Assembly (NCBI GenBank): GCA_023398105.1
Contig: JAEWST010000188.1
Location: forward strand, 1 to 25,292
Direction of reading: 5' to 3'
Origin: Bacillota bacterium
Lineage (GTDB): Bacteria; Bacillota; Clostridia; Acetivibrionales; DSM-1351
Length of the DNA stretch: 25,292 nt
Each line of letters starts with the position of its first letter. The first letter of the stretch is position 1. Position numbers and translations under genes: made by a program. The notes below the pieces were generated by a model. The model did no database searches. It saw nothing but the letters and a program-made list of their open reading frames with translations, and was not told the origin of the DNA. Positions 14,947 through 23,815 of the stretch are shown here, one piece after another.

Positions 14947-17139
14947 ATGGGGAAAATGAAATGTGAGATTTCACACAAGAAATTTTTCCGATCAACTGCT
15001 CTAATACTTGTGACTTCTTTAGTGTTGACTTTGTTTGCTTTTGTTCCAGAAACACAATCTGCTAGTTCACCACGTGTAGGAGATTCTTACTACAGTTATG
15101 GTGAAGCAATGCAAAAGGCTATTCTTTTCTACAAGGCCAATCGCCTCGGAGACTTACCTGATGACTATGTTTTACCTTACCGAACTGATGCAGCTATGAA
15201 CGACGGTAAAGATGTTGGTCTTGATTTAACAGGAGGTTGGGCAGATGCTGGTGACGGTATCAAATTTACGCATCCTATGTCATATGCTGCAGGTCAATTA
15301 GGGTGGGCTGTATATGAATATCGTGATGCATTTGAAAAGTCAGGACAAATAGACGATATTTTGGATGAAATTAAATGGGCTACTGACTTCTTTATCAAAG
15401 CAAATCCAAGTCCAGAAGTATTATATTACATGTGTGGATATAATGAGTCTGACCACTCTGTTTGGGTAGCTCATGAGATGTTAGATTATATGACAGATAG
15501 AAAATCTTTCGTACTGAATGCTCAAACTCCTGGTTCTGATGTTGCAGGATCAGCTGCTGCTTCTTTAGCTATCGCATCTCTTATTTTTGAAGAAACAGAT
15601 CCTGAATATGCAGAAAAATGTTTAAAACATGCTAAGCAAATTTTTGCTTTTGGTGATAAATATAGAGGAATAAATCCTCTTGATACGCTATATCCATCAG
15701 GTGGTTATATTGATGACCTTGCTTGGAGTGCTGTTTGGCTTTACATAAAGACTAAAGATTCAACTTATCTTGATAAAGCTAAAGAAATATTGCCTCCAAC
15801 AAAATTAGGTGGCGGACATACTCACTGTTGGGATGATGTTAGCTATGGTGCAGGACTTAAGCTTGCTCAGTTAACAAAGGATCCTGAATACATAAAGGTT
15901 GTTGAAAAGAACTTAGATTCTTGGATGCCAGATGGAAGTATTACATATACTCCAGGAGGCTTAGCTTGGCTTTCACAGTGGGGTTCTTTGCGTTATGCAA
16001 CTACAGCAGCGTTTTTAGCATTTGTATGGTCTGATGACGATACTGTATGTACAGCTTCTAAAAAGCAAAAATACCATGATTTTGCTGAGAGACAAGTAAA
16101 CTATGCTCTTGGAGATAATCCAAGGGGAGGCAGCTATGTAGTTGGATTTGGTAAAGATGCACCTATACATCCACATCACAGAACGGCTCACGGCTCTTGG
16201 ACAAGCCAGCTTGAAACACCTAGCTATCATAGACATATTCTATATGGTGCATTAGTTGGGGGTCCTGGCTCAAATGACGCATGGAAAGATGATGTTAAGG
16301 ACTATATGCTAAATGAAGTAGCAACTGACTACAATGCTGGTTTTGTTGGTTCTTTGGCTAAAATGTATGATATGTATGGAGGTGATCCTCTTGAAAACTG
16401 GCCTAAGCCTGAAGATTTTAGAGATCCACAGGATGATATAACCGAGTATTTCTGCCGTGGATGGATAATTTATGAAGGCTACGGAACAACAAATATCATG
16501 TTCCAGATTAACAACCGTTCTGCATGGCCACCTACAATGAAAGATAAACTTTCTGCTCGTTATTATATGGATCTTTCAGAATTGTTTGAGGCTGGTAAAG
16601 GCTTAGATGATGTTGAATTAAAACTATTAGATAATCAGGGTGCTAAGCTCACTGGGCTAAAGCAATACAAAGATAATATCTACTATTTTACTGTTGATTT
16701 TACTGGAACAAAGCTTATGCCTACTGAGTGGGAAATGTGCGAAAAAGATGCGACTGTACAAATAAAGTATAAAGATATGAATATCGGTTCAAATAAAAAC
16801 GACTGGTCTTATCAGAACTTAAGTGGTCCACCAGATTACAAGGCGGATTCTTTTGAAGGATTAACACCATATATACCAGTATATGACAATGGTAAGCTTT
16901 TATATGGTGAAGAGCCTGAAGGGGGTACTCCTGATACTAAATACGGTGACTTAAATGGAGATAACAGCATTGATGCTATTGACTTTGCTTTGTTGAAAAA
17001 AATACTATTAGGGGATATTCCTGATAACGTGAACTTATCAGCAGCTGATTTAAATACTGATGAAGATGTAAATGCCATAGATTTCGCTATATTAAAAAGT
17101 TATTTGATGGGCAATATTGATTCCTTGCCCAAAAAGTAA
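14947..17139 (+). CDS. Cellulosomal GH9 endoglucanase with CBM3c and dockerin
   Basis: The 730-residue protein starts at ATG 14947, nine bases after GGGGGAG; an ATG at 14938 would sit too close to it. It has a signal peptide (residues 1-39, cut near TQSA). A GH9 catalytic domain (about 45-490) follows, with D100 and D103 in WADAGDG (the catalytic base pair), E457 as acid in NEVATDYNAGF, and the PHHRTAHGSW substrate loop at about 410. A family 3c carbohydrate-binding module (about 498-630, GWIIYEG, NNRSAWPP, LSARYYMDLSE) usually feeds cellulose chains into the active site and makes these enzymes processive endoglucanases. A linker leads to a type I dockerin (665-725) with two Ca-binding repeats, DLNGDNSIDAIDFALLKK and DLNTDEDVNAIDFAILKS. 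This is the plan of Cel9G/Cel9H-type enzymes of C. cellulolyticum. It is secreted and docks onto cohesins. Confidence 0.95.
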   Translation: MGKMKCEISHKKFFRSTALILVTSLVLTLFAFVPETQSASSPRVGDSYYSYGEAMQKAILFYKANRLGDLPDDYVLPYRTDAAMNDGKDVGLDLTGGWADAGDGIKFTHPMSYAAGQLGWAVYEYRDAFEKSGQIDDILDEIKWATDFFIKANPSPEVLYYMCGYNESDHSVWVAHEMLDYMTDRKSFVLNAQTPGSDVAGSAAASLAIASLIFEETDPEYAEKCLKHAKQIFAFGDKYRGINPLDTLYPSGGYIDDLAWSAVWLYIKTKDSTYLDKAKEILPPTKLGGGHTHCWDDVSYGAGLKLAQLTKDPEYIKVVEKNLDSWMPDGSITYTPGGLAWLSQWGSLRYATTAAFLAFVWSDDDTVCTASKKQKYHDFAERQVNYALGDNPRGGSYVVGFGKDAPIHPHHRTAHGSWTSQLETPSYHRHILYGALVGGPGSNDAWKDDVKDYMLNEVATDYNAGFVGSLAKMYDMYGGDPLENWPKPEDFRDPQDDITEYFCRGWIIYEGYGTTNIMFQINNRSAWPPTMKDKLSARYYMDLSELFEAGKGLDDVELKLLDNQGAKLTGLKQYKDNIYYFTVDFTGTKLMPTEWEMCEKDATVQIKYKDMNIGSNKNDWSYQNLSGPPDYKADSFEGLTPYIPVYDNGKLLYGEEPEGGTPDTKYGDLNGDNSIDAIDFALLKKILLGDIPDNVNLSAADLNTDEDVNAIDFAILKSYLMGNIDSLPKK

Positions 17140-17484
17140 TTCAACATGCCAGTATACTTGAGGCAAATTGTGCTTTTAAGCTGGTTTTGAATGCAAATCA
17201 AGTTTAAATTCGTTTTTGACTTTAGTAGTTTTATCAAAACTGGTAAGGATTATAGGTGTCCTTAAACCTAAATAAATTATAAAGGAGTGAAAATCAAAAC
17301 TATATTTGTTAAGATACTTACGTGTATCACAAAATTGCTAGTTACATTTGAAAAAGCCACTCTCTATATTATGAGTGTGTCACAATAAACAAAAGATTAA
17401 TTTACAAGTAATATTTTTGGGGGAACTGCAGTATTACAGTATTATTCAATAATAATATTTTATTTGAACAGGGGGATTTTTTGT
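17140..17484. other. Intergenic region between the GH9 and GH30 genes
   Basis: No gene is visible. An AAAGGAGTG at about 17281 looks like a ribosome binding site without a start codon. A near-palindrome tattattcaataata lies at 17440-17454, just before the GH30 start. I see no strong terminator, so readthrough from the GH9 gene is possible. Confidence 0.4.
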
Positions 17485-19077
17485 ATGAAAAAAACAATTC
17501 GTTTTACCAGTCTTGCAATTGTTATGATGCTATTAGTAACAATGCTTGTACCAACAAATATGTATGCAGCATCAACAGTTACTCTTGATTGGGAAAAAGA
17601 ATATCAAGCTATTGATGGATTTGGTGTGTCAGAGGCTTTTCATCAATCAAATAATATTGCTCTTTTAGGAGCTACTAAGCAAAAAGAAATATATGATTTA
17701 TTGTTCTCAACTGAAAATGGAGCAGGCTTTTCAATATTCCGCTCAATTTTAGGTGATGGTGGAACTTGGGGAGATGCACAGGACGGACCAAACAAAACTA
17801 TGCAGCCGTCAGCTAATACTTGGGACTGGAATGAAAAAAACGATGACCAGATACCTATGATTAGGACTATTCAAAAGGATTATGGAGTTGACAAAATTCA
17901 ATATACTGTATGGAGTCCTCCAGCTTGGATGAAGACAAATGGCACTGTTCCTGGCGGTTCACTTAGCACAGATAAATATCAGGCATATGCTACATATTTA
18001 GCTGAACATATTAAGAATTACAAATCAAAATTTGGTATTGAAATAACACACATAGGAATCCAAAATGAGCCTGATATATCAACTGCTTATTCATCATGTC
18101 AATGGACATCAGCTCAATTTAAGACATTTATGAAGGACTATTTAGTACCAACTTTTGATAAAGAGGGTATAACTGCGAAAGTCATTGTAGGAGAGAAGAT
18201 GAACTTCTCTGAACAAATGGCTATAGACTGCTTGAATGATCCTATTGCTGTTACAAGAACAGATATTGTAGGCGCTCATAATTATGGCTCTTCTTATACA
18301 ACTTTCCCAACAACAAAGGCAAAGGGAAAAGGCATCTGGCAAACTGAAATTTCTGATATGAATGGCAATGACCTTACAATTAATGATGGTCTTAACTGGG
18401 CTAAGCAAGTTTATGATTTTATGACTGTAACTCAAGGAAATGCTTGGAATTACTGGTGGGGTGCATGTTATAAGACATGGAACGGAGAAGGCCTAATACA
18501 GATGGATATGAATTCAAAATCATATAAAGTGGGTAAAAGGCTTTATACAATTGGTCAGTATTCAAGATTTATAAGACCTGATTGGAAGAGATTTGAGGCT
18601 ACTAAAAATCCTACATCAGGTGTATATGTAACAGCATATAAAGACCCTGAGACAGGTAAGTTTGCAGTAGTTGCTATAAATAATGGCTCCTCTAGCCAAT
18701 CTGTATCATATAACCTAAAGGGCTTTGAAGCTGACTCCGTTATACCATATACAACTTCAGCATCACAGAATATAGCTGAAGGCTCAAAAATATCAGTAAG
18801 TGGCAATAGCTTTACAGCTACATTACCTGCAAAATCAGTTGTGACTTTCGTTGGAGGAACTGATGCAGGGGTTTACGGAGATGTTAACGGTGATAACACA
18901 GTAGATGCACTTGATTTTGCAATTATCAAACAGTATCTTGTTGGACAAATAAGCGAATTCCCAGGGAAGAATGGAATGAAGCTAGCTGATGTAAACAATG
19001 ACGGAAGTGTTGATGCTATTGATTTCGCAACAGTTAAGATGTTCTTGCTAGGCAATATTGATAAGCTGCCTGTTTAA
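17485..19077 (+). CDS. Cellulosomal GH30 (subfamily 8-like) xylanase with dockerin
   Basis: The 530-residue protein starts at ATG 17485, eight bases after GGGGGA; the in-frame TTG at 17464 precedes that site. It has a signal peptide (1-30, cut at MYAA). A GH30 TIM barrel follows, with E195 as acid/base in QNEPD and E288 as nucleophile in WQTEISD, plus VWSPPAWMK and AWNYWWGA strands. The side beta-sandwich typical of the family covers about 385-460 (from IRPDWKRFEA). A type I dockerin ends the protein, with repeats DVNGDNTVDALDFAIIKQ and DVNNDGSVDAIDFATVKM. Subfamily 8 contains glucuronoxylanases, while some clostridial members (known from C. papyrosolvens) lack the arginine contacting glucuronate and act as plain xylanases. 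I cannot decide between these from sequence alone. It is secreted and docks with the GH9 enzyme on the same scaffold. Confidence 0.93.
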   Translation: MKKTIRFTSLAIVMMLLVTMLVPTNMYAASTVTLDWEKEYQAIDGFGVSEAFHQSNNIALLGATKQKEIYDLLFSTENGAGFSIFRSILGDGGTWGDAQDGPNKTMQPSANTWDWNEKNDDQIPMIRTIQKDYGVDKIQYTVWSPPAWMKTNGTVPGGSLSTDKYQAYATYLAEHIKNYKSKFGIEITHIGIQNEPDISTAYSSCQWTSAQFKTFMKDYLVPTFDKEGITAKVIVGEKMNFSEQMAIDCLNDPIAVTRTDIVGAHNYGSSYTTFPTTKAKGKGIWQTEISDMNGNDLTINDGLNWAKQVYDFMTVTQGNAWNYWWGACYKTWNGEGLIQMDMNSKSYKVGKRLYTIGQYSRFIRPDWKRFEATKNPTSGVYVTAYKDPETGKFAVVAINNGSSSQSVSYNLKGFEADSVIPYTTSASQNIAEGSKISVSGNSFTATLPAKSVVTFVGGTDAGVYGDVNGDNTVDALDFAIIKQYLVGQISEFPGKNGMKLADVNNDGSVDAIDFATVKMFLLGNIDKLPV

Positions 19078-19150
19078 GTAGCAATGTCAAGATGAACAAT
19101 AATTTCAATAAGTATTTACTTGCTTTTAAGTGTAAGTAAAAGGTTTATAC

Positions 19151-19188
19151 CACAAAGTCTCCTACTGGTAGCAGTAGGAGACTTTGTG
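19151..19188. terminator. Perfect 16-bp stem-loop between convergent genes
   Basis: cacaaagtctcctact (19151-19166) pairs exactly with agtaggagactttgtg (19173-19188) across a 6-nt loop. It lies 73 bases after the GH30 stop and 123 bases from the convergent TPR gene's stop. There is no T-run on either strand, so it could be a weak bidirectional terminator or a 3' end stabiliser. Confidence 0.55.
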
Positions 19189-19311
19189 TAGTTATAGAGA
19201 ATCTACGAACATAAAAGATAAAATGGCTTGCTGAATTAATGCAATATTTAGTGTTAACAACTCAAACTTCACATATTTACAATTGTTCAAATTCTCCTGC
19301 ACCTATAGAAT

Positions 19312-21996
19312 TTATATGTGGGAAAATTGAGTTAACTCATCTATAAATTTCTTGATTTTTTCACGTTCTGTTTTATTTGTTTGGTATTTTAGTGAATTAT
19401 TAAAGCAATCTAGTGCTTTCTTTTGATTTTCCTCTTTGTCTTTTACTTCAGCTAGTTCTTTGTACGAAATACCAAGGAGGTACTGAATATTGGAGTATTG
19501 TAAAGTAATATCCTGTTCTGGTTCTAAGTTTATTAACTCTCTATTTTTATATTCAAGAGTTTGTAAAGCTTCATTACATAAACTAATGGCTTTTTTAAAC
19601 ATATCTCTATTTGATTTCATTAATCCAAGTTCTGTATAAGCAGATGCTTGTTCGATTTTTACATTTATAAAAACCATGGGGTAGTCTTCTGAAGTAAATA
19701 TTTTAAGTGCTTCCTCATATGCATTAACAGTATTCAAGAGATTTTCTTCTTTATCCGTATAAGATGATAAAATTAAATAGGTATCTCCAAGCTGGCAATG
19801 GCAAAAAGCATATTGGATGGGGTATTTTTTGGGAGTAAAGGTTTCAAGAGCTTCGAAACAAGCTTTTACAGACTTTTCTAAATATGTGATGTCTTTGCTG
19901 AGAACAGCATAAAAACAGTATGCATGGCCTAAATTATAGTTTGATATAGCATAATTTTGTGGAAATTTTTCGTAGGTATATACTTTTAAGGCTTGTTCAT
20001 AAGCAGTAAATGAATTTTTCATGGTATTTATATCCTTTGTTACAAAACCAAGCCCAGCATAAGAGCATGCTAGTACATTTTGAATTCTTGCAAAATCGGA
20101 AGGAAGGGTATCTATTGTATATATCTTAAGGGCTTCTTTACTAGCTTCAATAGCTTTTAAATGGTTTTCTTTGCTATCTTGATAATCTGCTAATTTTAAG
20201 TATTCAAAAGATAATTTATAATATATATTTGCATATCTAGTGGGAAACGTATCAATTGTGTATATATCAAGCAATTCTAAGTAGAGCTGAATTGCTTTAA
20301 AAATATAGTCTACATTATTTTTAGATTCAGAGAGTTCACTATACCAATTTGCAATATGAAATTTATTTTCGTATGAATAAATAGGATATTTATCATTTGT
20401 ATATACTTTGAAAGCATTATTATATGCATTAGAAGCTTTTTCAAGGTTTTCTACGGGATTAACAATATTTGAAAGCTCAACATATATTTTACCTAATTTC
20501 ACTTCTATATCTGCAAATTGTAAGGGGTAATTTTCCATATTATAAACCTTTAAGGCTTCTTCACATGAAGCTACTGCTTTTAAAAGATTATCAGGTGAGT
20601 CAGACACGACAAATAGACTTCTATAAACATTACGAAGTATAATATTTGTATCAGCATAATAATTAGGATATTGTTCCAAGGTGAAAAAACTAAGGGCTTC
20701 TTCACATAGTTTTAAAGCGTTTAAGGCATTTGTTTCAGTTCCTTCCTTACCAAATAATTGTATATGGCTTACACTTAAATTAAGTTTAATAAGTGTATAG
20801 TTTAAAGAATCATCAATTTTTTTATATCCCAATTGAGCTTGATTGAAGGCAGAAATTGATTTATTAACATAAGTGATAAAATCTTGGTAGTTACTTATTT
20901 GCGACAAGTTTGAATATATCATACCAATTATTTTTTGAACAGATGAGTATTGTGAGGGATAGCTATCAAAAGTATAAAGCTTTAAAGCCTCTGTACAATA
21001 TTCTAAACCTTTATTAAGGTTATTTTGTTCGTCTTTTAAATATGAAAGTGTAAAATATGCATATCCTAGATTTTTCTTAATCTCGGCATTTACTAAAGGA
21101 GTAGCATTTACTGCTAAGGCCTTTTCAAAAAAAGTTAGTGCGATGGGAATATTTGTATGTGCATCTCTTACATCTGAAAGACATATATATGCAACACCCA
21201 AACTATTTTGCAAAGAAGAATACATATTTGCATACTTTTCATCAGAACATATTTTTAAGGCTTCTTCATATACAATTATTGCCTTTTTTAAGTTATCCTC
21301 TTTATTTGTGAATTGAGATAGCTTTGTGTATATATTTCCAAGATTAGATTTAACTAGCACGTATTCCTCGGGATTTTTTACACTTGAAATATTTTTAAGT
21401 ATATTTTCATAGGCTTTTATAGCTGGCACAAGGTGATTCTCCTCCACAAGCTTGTTAGCATCGTTGATACTGTCATTAATTTTGCTTAATCCGTATCGTT
21501 TATCTATGTAAATAATATTTCCGTTTCCTATTGAAATATTATTATTAGTTCCTGTAATAGACAGATCATTAAAAATATTTATATGCAAAACATTATCACT
21601 TTTATCCCAGTAGGATTTTATACCAAAAGCTAGATCCAAAGCTTGCTCAGGAATAAAGAATTTGTTTTTAATAATGATCGGTGCTACTTTTAGAGTACAT
21701 TGTTCTTCGTTTACTATTACTTTCTTACTTGTTAGAGTAAATATAATCTTCTTGCTACTATTTCTACATGTCACGGTTTTTTTTGAACTATCCCAATTGT
21801 AAGCATAGCCTAAAATATCAGAAAGTTCTGCTAATGGTACAAAAATGTTACCATTAATTTTGCAGGGGAAATAGTTGAATTTAACGGTTTCTTCATTGAT
21901 TTTAACACCTGCTACAGGAATAGTGTTTGCACTTGCAACTGTTGAGCTTAATATCAGCACAATAAGGAATGTTAACAGTATTACTAATTTTTTCAT
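19312..21996 (-). CDS. Secreted protein with copper-amine-oxidase-like stalk domain and TPR repeats
   Basis: The 894-residue protein starts at ATG 21996 behind GGAGGAAACC; the longer frame begins in that site. Residues 1-27 form a signal peptide (VILLTFLIVLILSSTVASA). A stalk domain (about 28-145) of the copper-amine-oxidase N-terminal type has NIFVPLAELSDILGY...WD and NKFFIPEQALDLAFG...WDKSDN. Then comes SITGTNNNISIGNGNIIYI (about 149-168), the motif shared with the two upstream genes. From about 180 to the end there are some 12 tetratricopeptide-like units of about 55 residues, with the recurring phrase Y-P-x-x-Y-A-x-x-x-x-x-L-G-x-x-Y and E-A-L-K-x-Y-T. TPR arrays bind proteins. The stalk domain is usually found on extracytoplasmic proteins, so it should act at or outside the membrane. 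The function is unknown. It is last in a probable three-gene minus-strand operon. Confidence 0.9.
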   Translation of the reverse strand: MKKLVILLTFLIVLILSSTVASANTIPVAGVKINEETVKFNYFPCKINGNIFVPLAELSDILGYAYNWDSSKKTVTCRNSSKKIIFTLTSKKVIVNEEQCTLKVAPIIIKNKFFIPEQALDLAFGIKSYWDKSDNVLHINIFNDLSITGTNNNISIGNGNIIYIDKRYGLSKINDSINDANKLVEENHLVPAIKAYENILKNISSVKNPEEYVLVKSNLGNIYTKLSQFTNKEDNLKKAIIVYEEALKICSDEKYANMYSSLQNSLGVAYICLSDVRDAHTNIPIALTFFEKALAVNATPLVNAEIKKNLGYAYFTLSYLKDEQNNLNKGLEYCTEALKLYTFDSYPSQYSSVQKIIGMIYSNLSQISNYQDFITYVNKSISAFNQAQLGYKKIDDSLNYTLIKLNLSVSHIQLFGKEGTETNALNALKLCEEALSFFTLEQYPNYYADTNIILRNVYRSLFVVSDSPDNLLKAVASCEEALKVYNMENYPLQFADIEVKLGKIYVELSNIVNPVENLEKASNAYNNAFKVYTNDKYPIYSYENKFHIANWYSELSESKNNVDYIFKAIQLYLELLDIYTIDTFPTRYANIYYKLSFEYLKLADYQDSKENHLKAIEASKEALKIYTIDTLPSDFARIQNVLACSYAGLGFVTKDINTMKNSFTAYEQALKVYTYEKFPQNYAISNYNLGHAYCFYAVLSKDITYLEKSVKACFEALETFTPKKYPIQYAFCHCQLGDTYLILSSYTDKEENLLNTVNAYEEALKIFTSEDYPMVFINVKIEQASAYTELGLMKSNRDMFKKAISLCNEALQTLEYKNRELINLEPEQDITLQYSNIQYLLGISYKELAEVKDKEENQKKALDCFNNSLKYQTNKTEREKIKKFIDELTQFSHI

Positions 21997-22016
21997 GGTT
22001 TCCTCCAATTAATTCT

Positions 22017-22074
22017 AACTCAACTTTGTATAGATAAGTTAAATAAATAGATTTTTAACTGTGAAAGTTGAGTT
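22017..22074 (-). promoter_or_regulatory. 11-bp inverted repeat in the leader of the 894-residue TPR gene
   Basis: aactcaacttt (22017-22027) pairs exactly with aaagttgagtt (22064-22074), with a partial inner stem (gtta/taac). It sits in the 131-base gap between the two TPR genes, directly before the binding site of the second. It may be an RNA hairpin modulating expression or a protein-binding operator. Confidence 0.45.
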
Positions 22075-22127
22075 GGTAGTATATAAAATTAAGTAGTCTA
22101 TCTCAAAATATAATTTGAATTATATTT

Positions 22128-23759
22128 TCAGTTAATGTTGACTATTTCATTAACCTGCTGATTAATTATGAAATTGAGAGCTGGATATTCTTGCTCTGTA
22201 AAGACTTTTAGTGAATTATTATAAGCAGTAAGTGCAGGTGAAAGGTATTCTTTTGCATTTTGATATTTAATTAAATTGCTGTATATTGTTGCAAGTGAAT
22301 AATTGCTATTTGCATACTCAATAGGATATTTTTCATATGTGTAGATTAATAAGCTTTCAGTGTATTCATTTTTAATTAATGCAAGTAAAGTTGGCGTTGT
22401 TAGTGCAGATAAATTTAAAGCATCAACTTGTGTAATAAACGTAAAAGATGTTGAATTTTCAGTGTTAGATGGTTTTTTAAAGCTATCTGAATTATCCCTA
22501 TCTGCCAATTCAATTGAAAAAATATCACCAAGGCTTTGATGAAGCTTTGCATACTCTTTTGGATGGCTTTCAACTGTAAAGACCTTTAAGGCTTGATTAC
22601 ATGAAGCAATTGCACTGCTGATATATAAATCAGATGGGGAGGAAGAGCATAGTAACTTATAAATATCTCCCGTTTTTTTCTGTATTGACGCCCATTCAAG
22701 AGGTGTTTCTGAATAATTGTATATATTCAAATAGTCTTTGTAAATACTCAATGCTTTTAGTAAGCTTGCTTCAGCTAGTTTTTTTTGATTTAGCCTTGAA
22801 TAAGTAATGCCCATATTATTTTGCACAGCAGCATATTCAAGAGATAAATTCTCTGATAGATTATTAAATGCTGTTTTTGAAAATTGTTCAAGTGCCAATA
22901 TGAGATTGTTTTCTTCTCTTGTTGCTTCCCACAGCAAATTGTAAGCATTTCCGAGATTGCTTCTCGTTATGGAGTATTTAAGGTTATTTTTATCTGTGGA
23001 ATAGACTTCTAATGCTTTTTTGTAACAGCTTATTGCATAATTAATATTTGTAACTGTTTCTCTTATATATGCTTTAAGTGTGTAGGCATTTCCGAGATTA
23101 TTCATTATATGAGCATAAATATCAGGACTTTCATATAAAGAGATGTTTTCTAGTATATTCTTGTATTTTACAATGGCATCATCTGTGAGATTTTGGGACA
23201 AAATGCTGTCTGCATAATCAAGCATGTCATTTGTGGTATCAATCCCATAGGGTTCTATTATATTGACTATAATACTATTTCCTGTAACTATAACATTTCC
23301 GTTTCCCTTTACGGCAATATTACTGTATACATCGTTTGATACAATTATGAAATTATCTGCTTTATTCCATCTGACTTTAATTCCAAATTGAGTTGCCAAC
23401 AGCTTGCTCTCTATATATGTAACTCCTGAAACTATTATTGGTGAGCTGTTAATGGGGGTTTGGACATTATTTATTACAGCAGTACTATTGTTAATAGTAA
23501 AAATAACCCTGTTATCTCCCTTAATGCAAGTTACTGATTTATTAACTGCATTCCAAGTTAGTTTAAAGCCATAAGCTTCTAATGCAGTTCTCAATGGGAT
23601 ATAAGGTATATTGCCAATTTTTCTGGGTGTTATTGAAATTGATTTATTGGCAGTGTTAACAGAAATATAGTTATCTTTTGCATATATGGAATTTATCATT
23701 AAAAGGCTTAATTGAAGTATGAGCAAAATTAAAAATGAAATTCTAAAAATTCTTTTCAA
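22128..23759 (-). CDS. Secreted stalk-domain/TPR protein, paralog of the downstream gene
   Basis: The 543-residue protein most likely starts at TTG 23759, four bases after GGAGGAAGG; an ATG at 23792 lies upstream of that site. A signal peptide covers about 1-28 (ISFLILLILQLSLLMINSIYA). A stalk domain follows with IPYIPLRTALEAYGF...W and VTYIESKLLATQFG...W (about 29-142). Then comes NIAVKGNGNVIVTGNSIIVN (about 146-165), related to the motifs in its neighbours. TPR-like units of about 55 residues (NNLGNAY, NNMGITYSRL, ALKVFT, YPIEYA) run to the end, about seven of them and more degenerate than in the paralog. The segments YGIDTTNDMLDYADSIL and YGLSKINDSINDANKLV at the same place show that the two genes are duplicates. 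The function is unknown; both are candidate extracellular binding partners of the HTH-membrane protein. Confidence 0.88.
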   Translation of the reverse strand: MKRIFRISFLILLILQLSLLMINSIYAKDNYISVNTANKSISITPRKIGNIPYIPLRTALEAYGFKLTWNAVNKSVTCIKGDNRVIFTINNSTAVINNVQTPINSSPIIVSGVTYIESKLLATQFGIKVRWNKADNFIIVSNDVYSNIAVKGNGNVIVTGNSIIVNIIEPYGIDTTNDMLDYADSILSQNLTDDAIVKYKNILENISLYESPDIYAHIMNNLGNAYTLKAYIRETVTNINYAISCYKKALEVYSTDKNNLKYSITRSNLGNAYNLLWEATREENNLILALEQFSKTAFNNLSENLSLEYAAVQNNMGITYSRLNQKKLAEASLLKALSIYKDYLNIYNYSETPLEWASIQKKTGDIYKLLCSSSPSDLYISSAIASCNQALKVFTVESHPKEYAKLHQSLGDIFSIELADRDNSDSFKKPSNTENSTSFTFITQVDALNLSALTTPTLLALIKNEYTESLLIYTYEKYPIEYANSNYSLATIYSNLIKYQNAKEYLSPALTAYNNSLKVFTEQEYPALNFIINQQVNEIVNIN

Positions 23760-23815
23760 AATCCTTCCTCCAATATATTGATTGTAATTCAATATATTTG
23801 TTAACTATAGAATAC

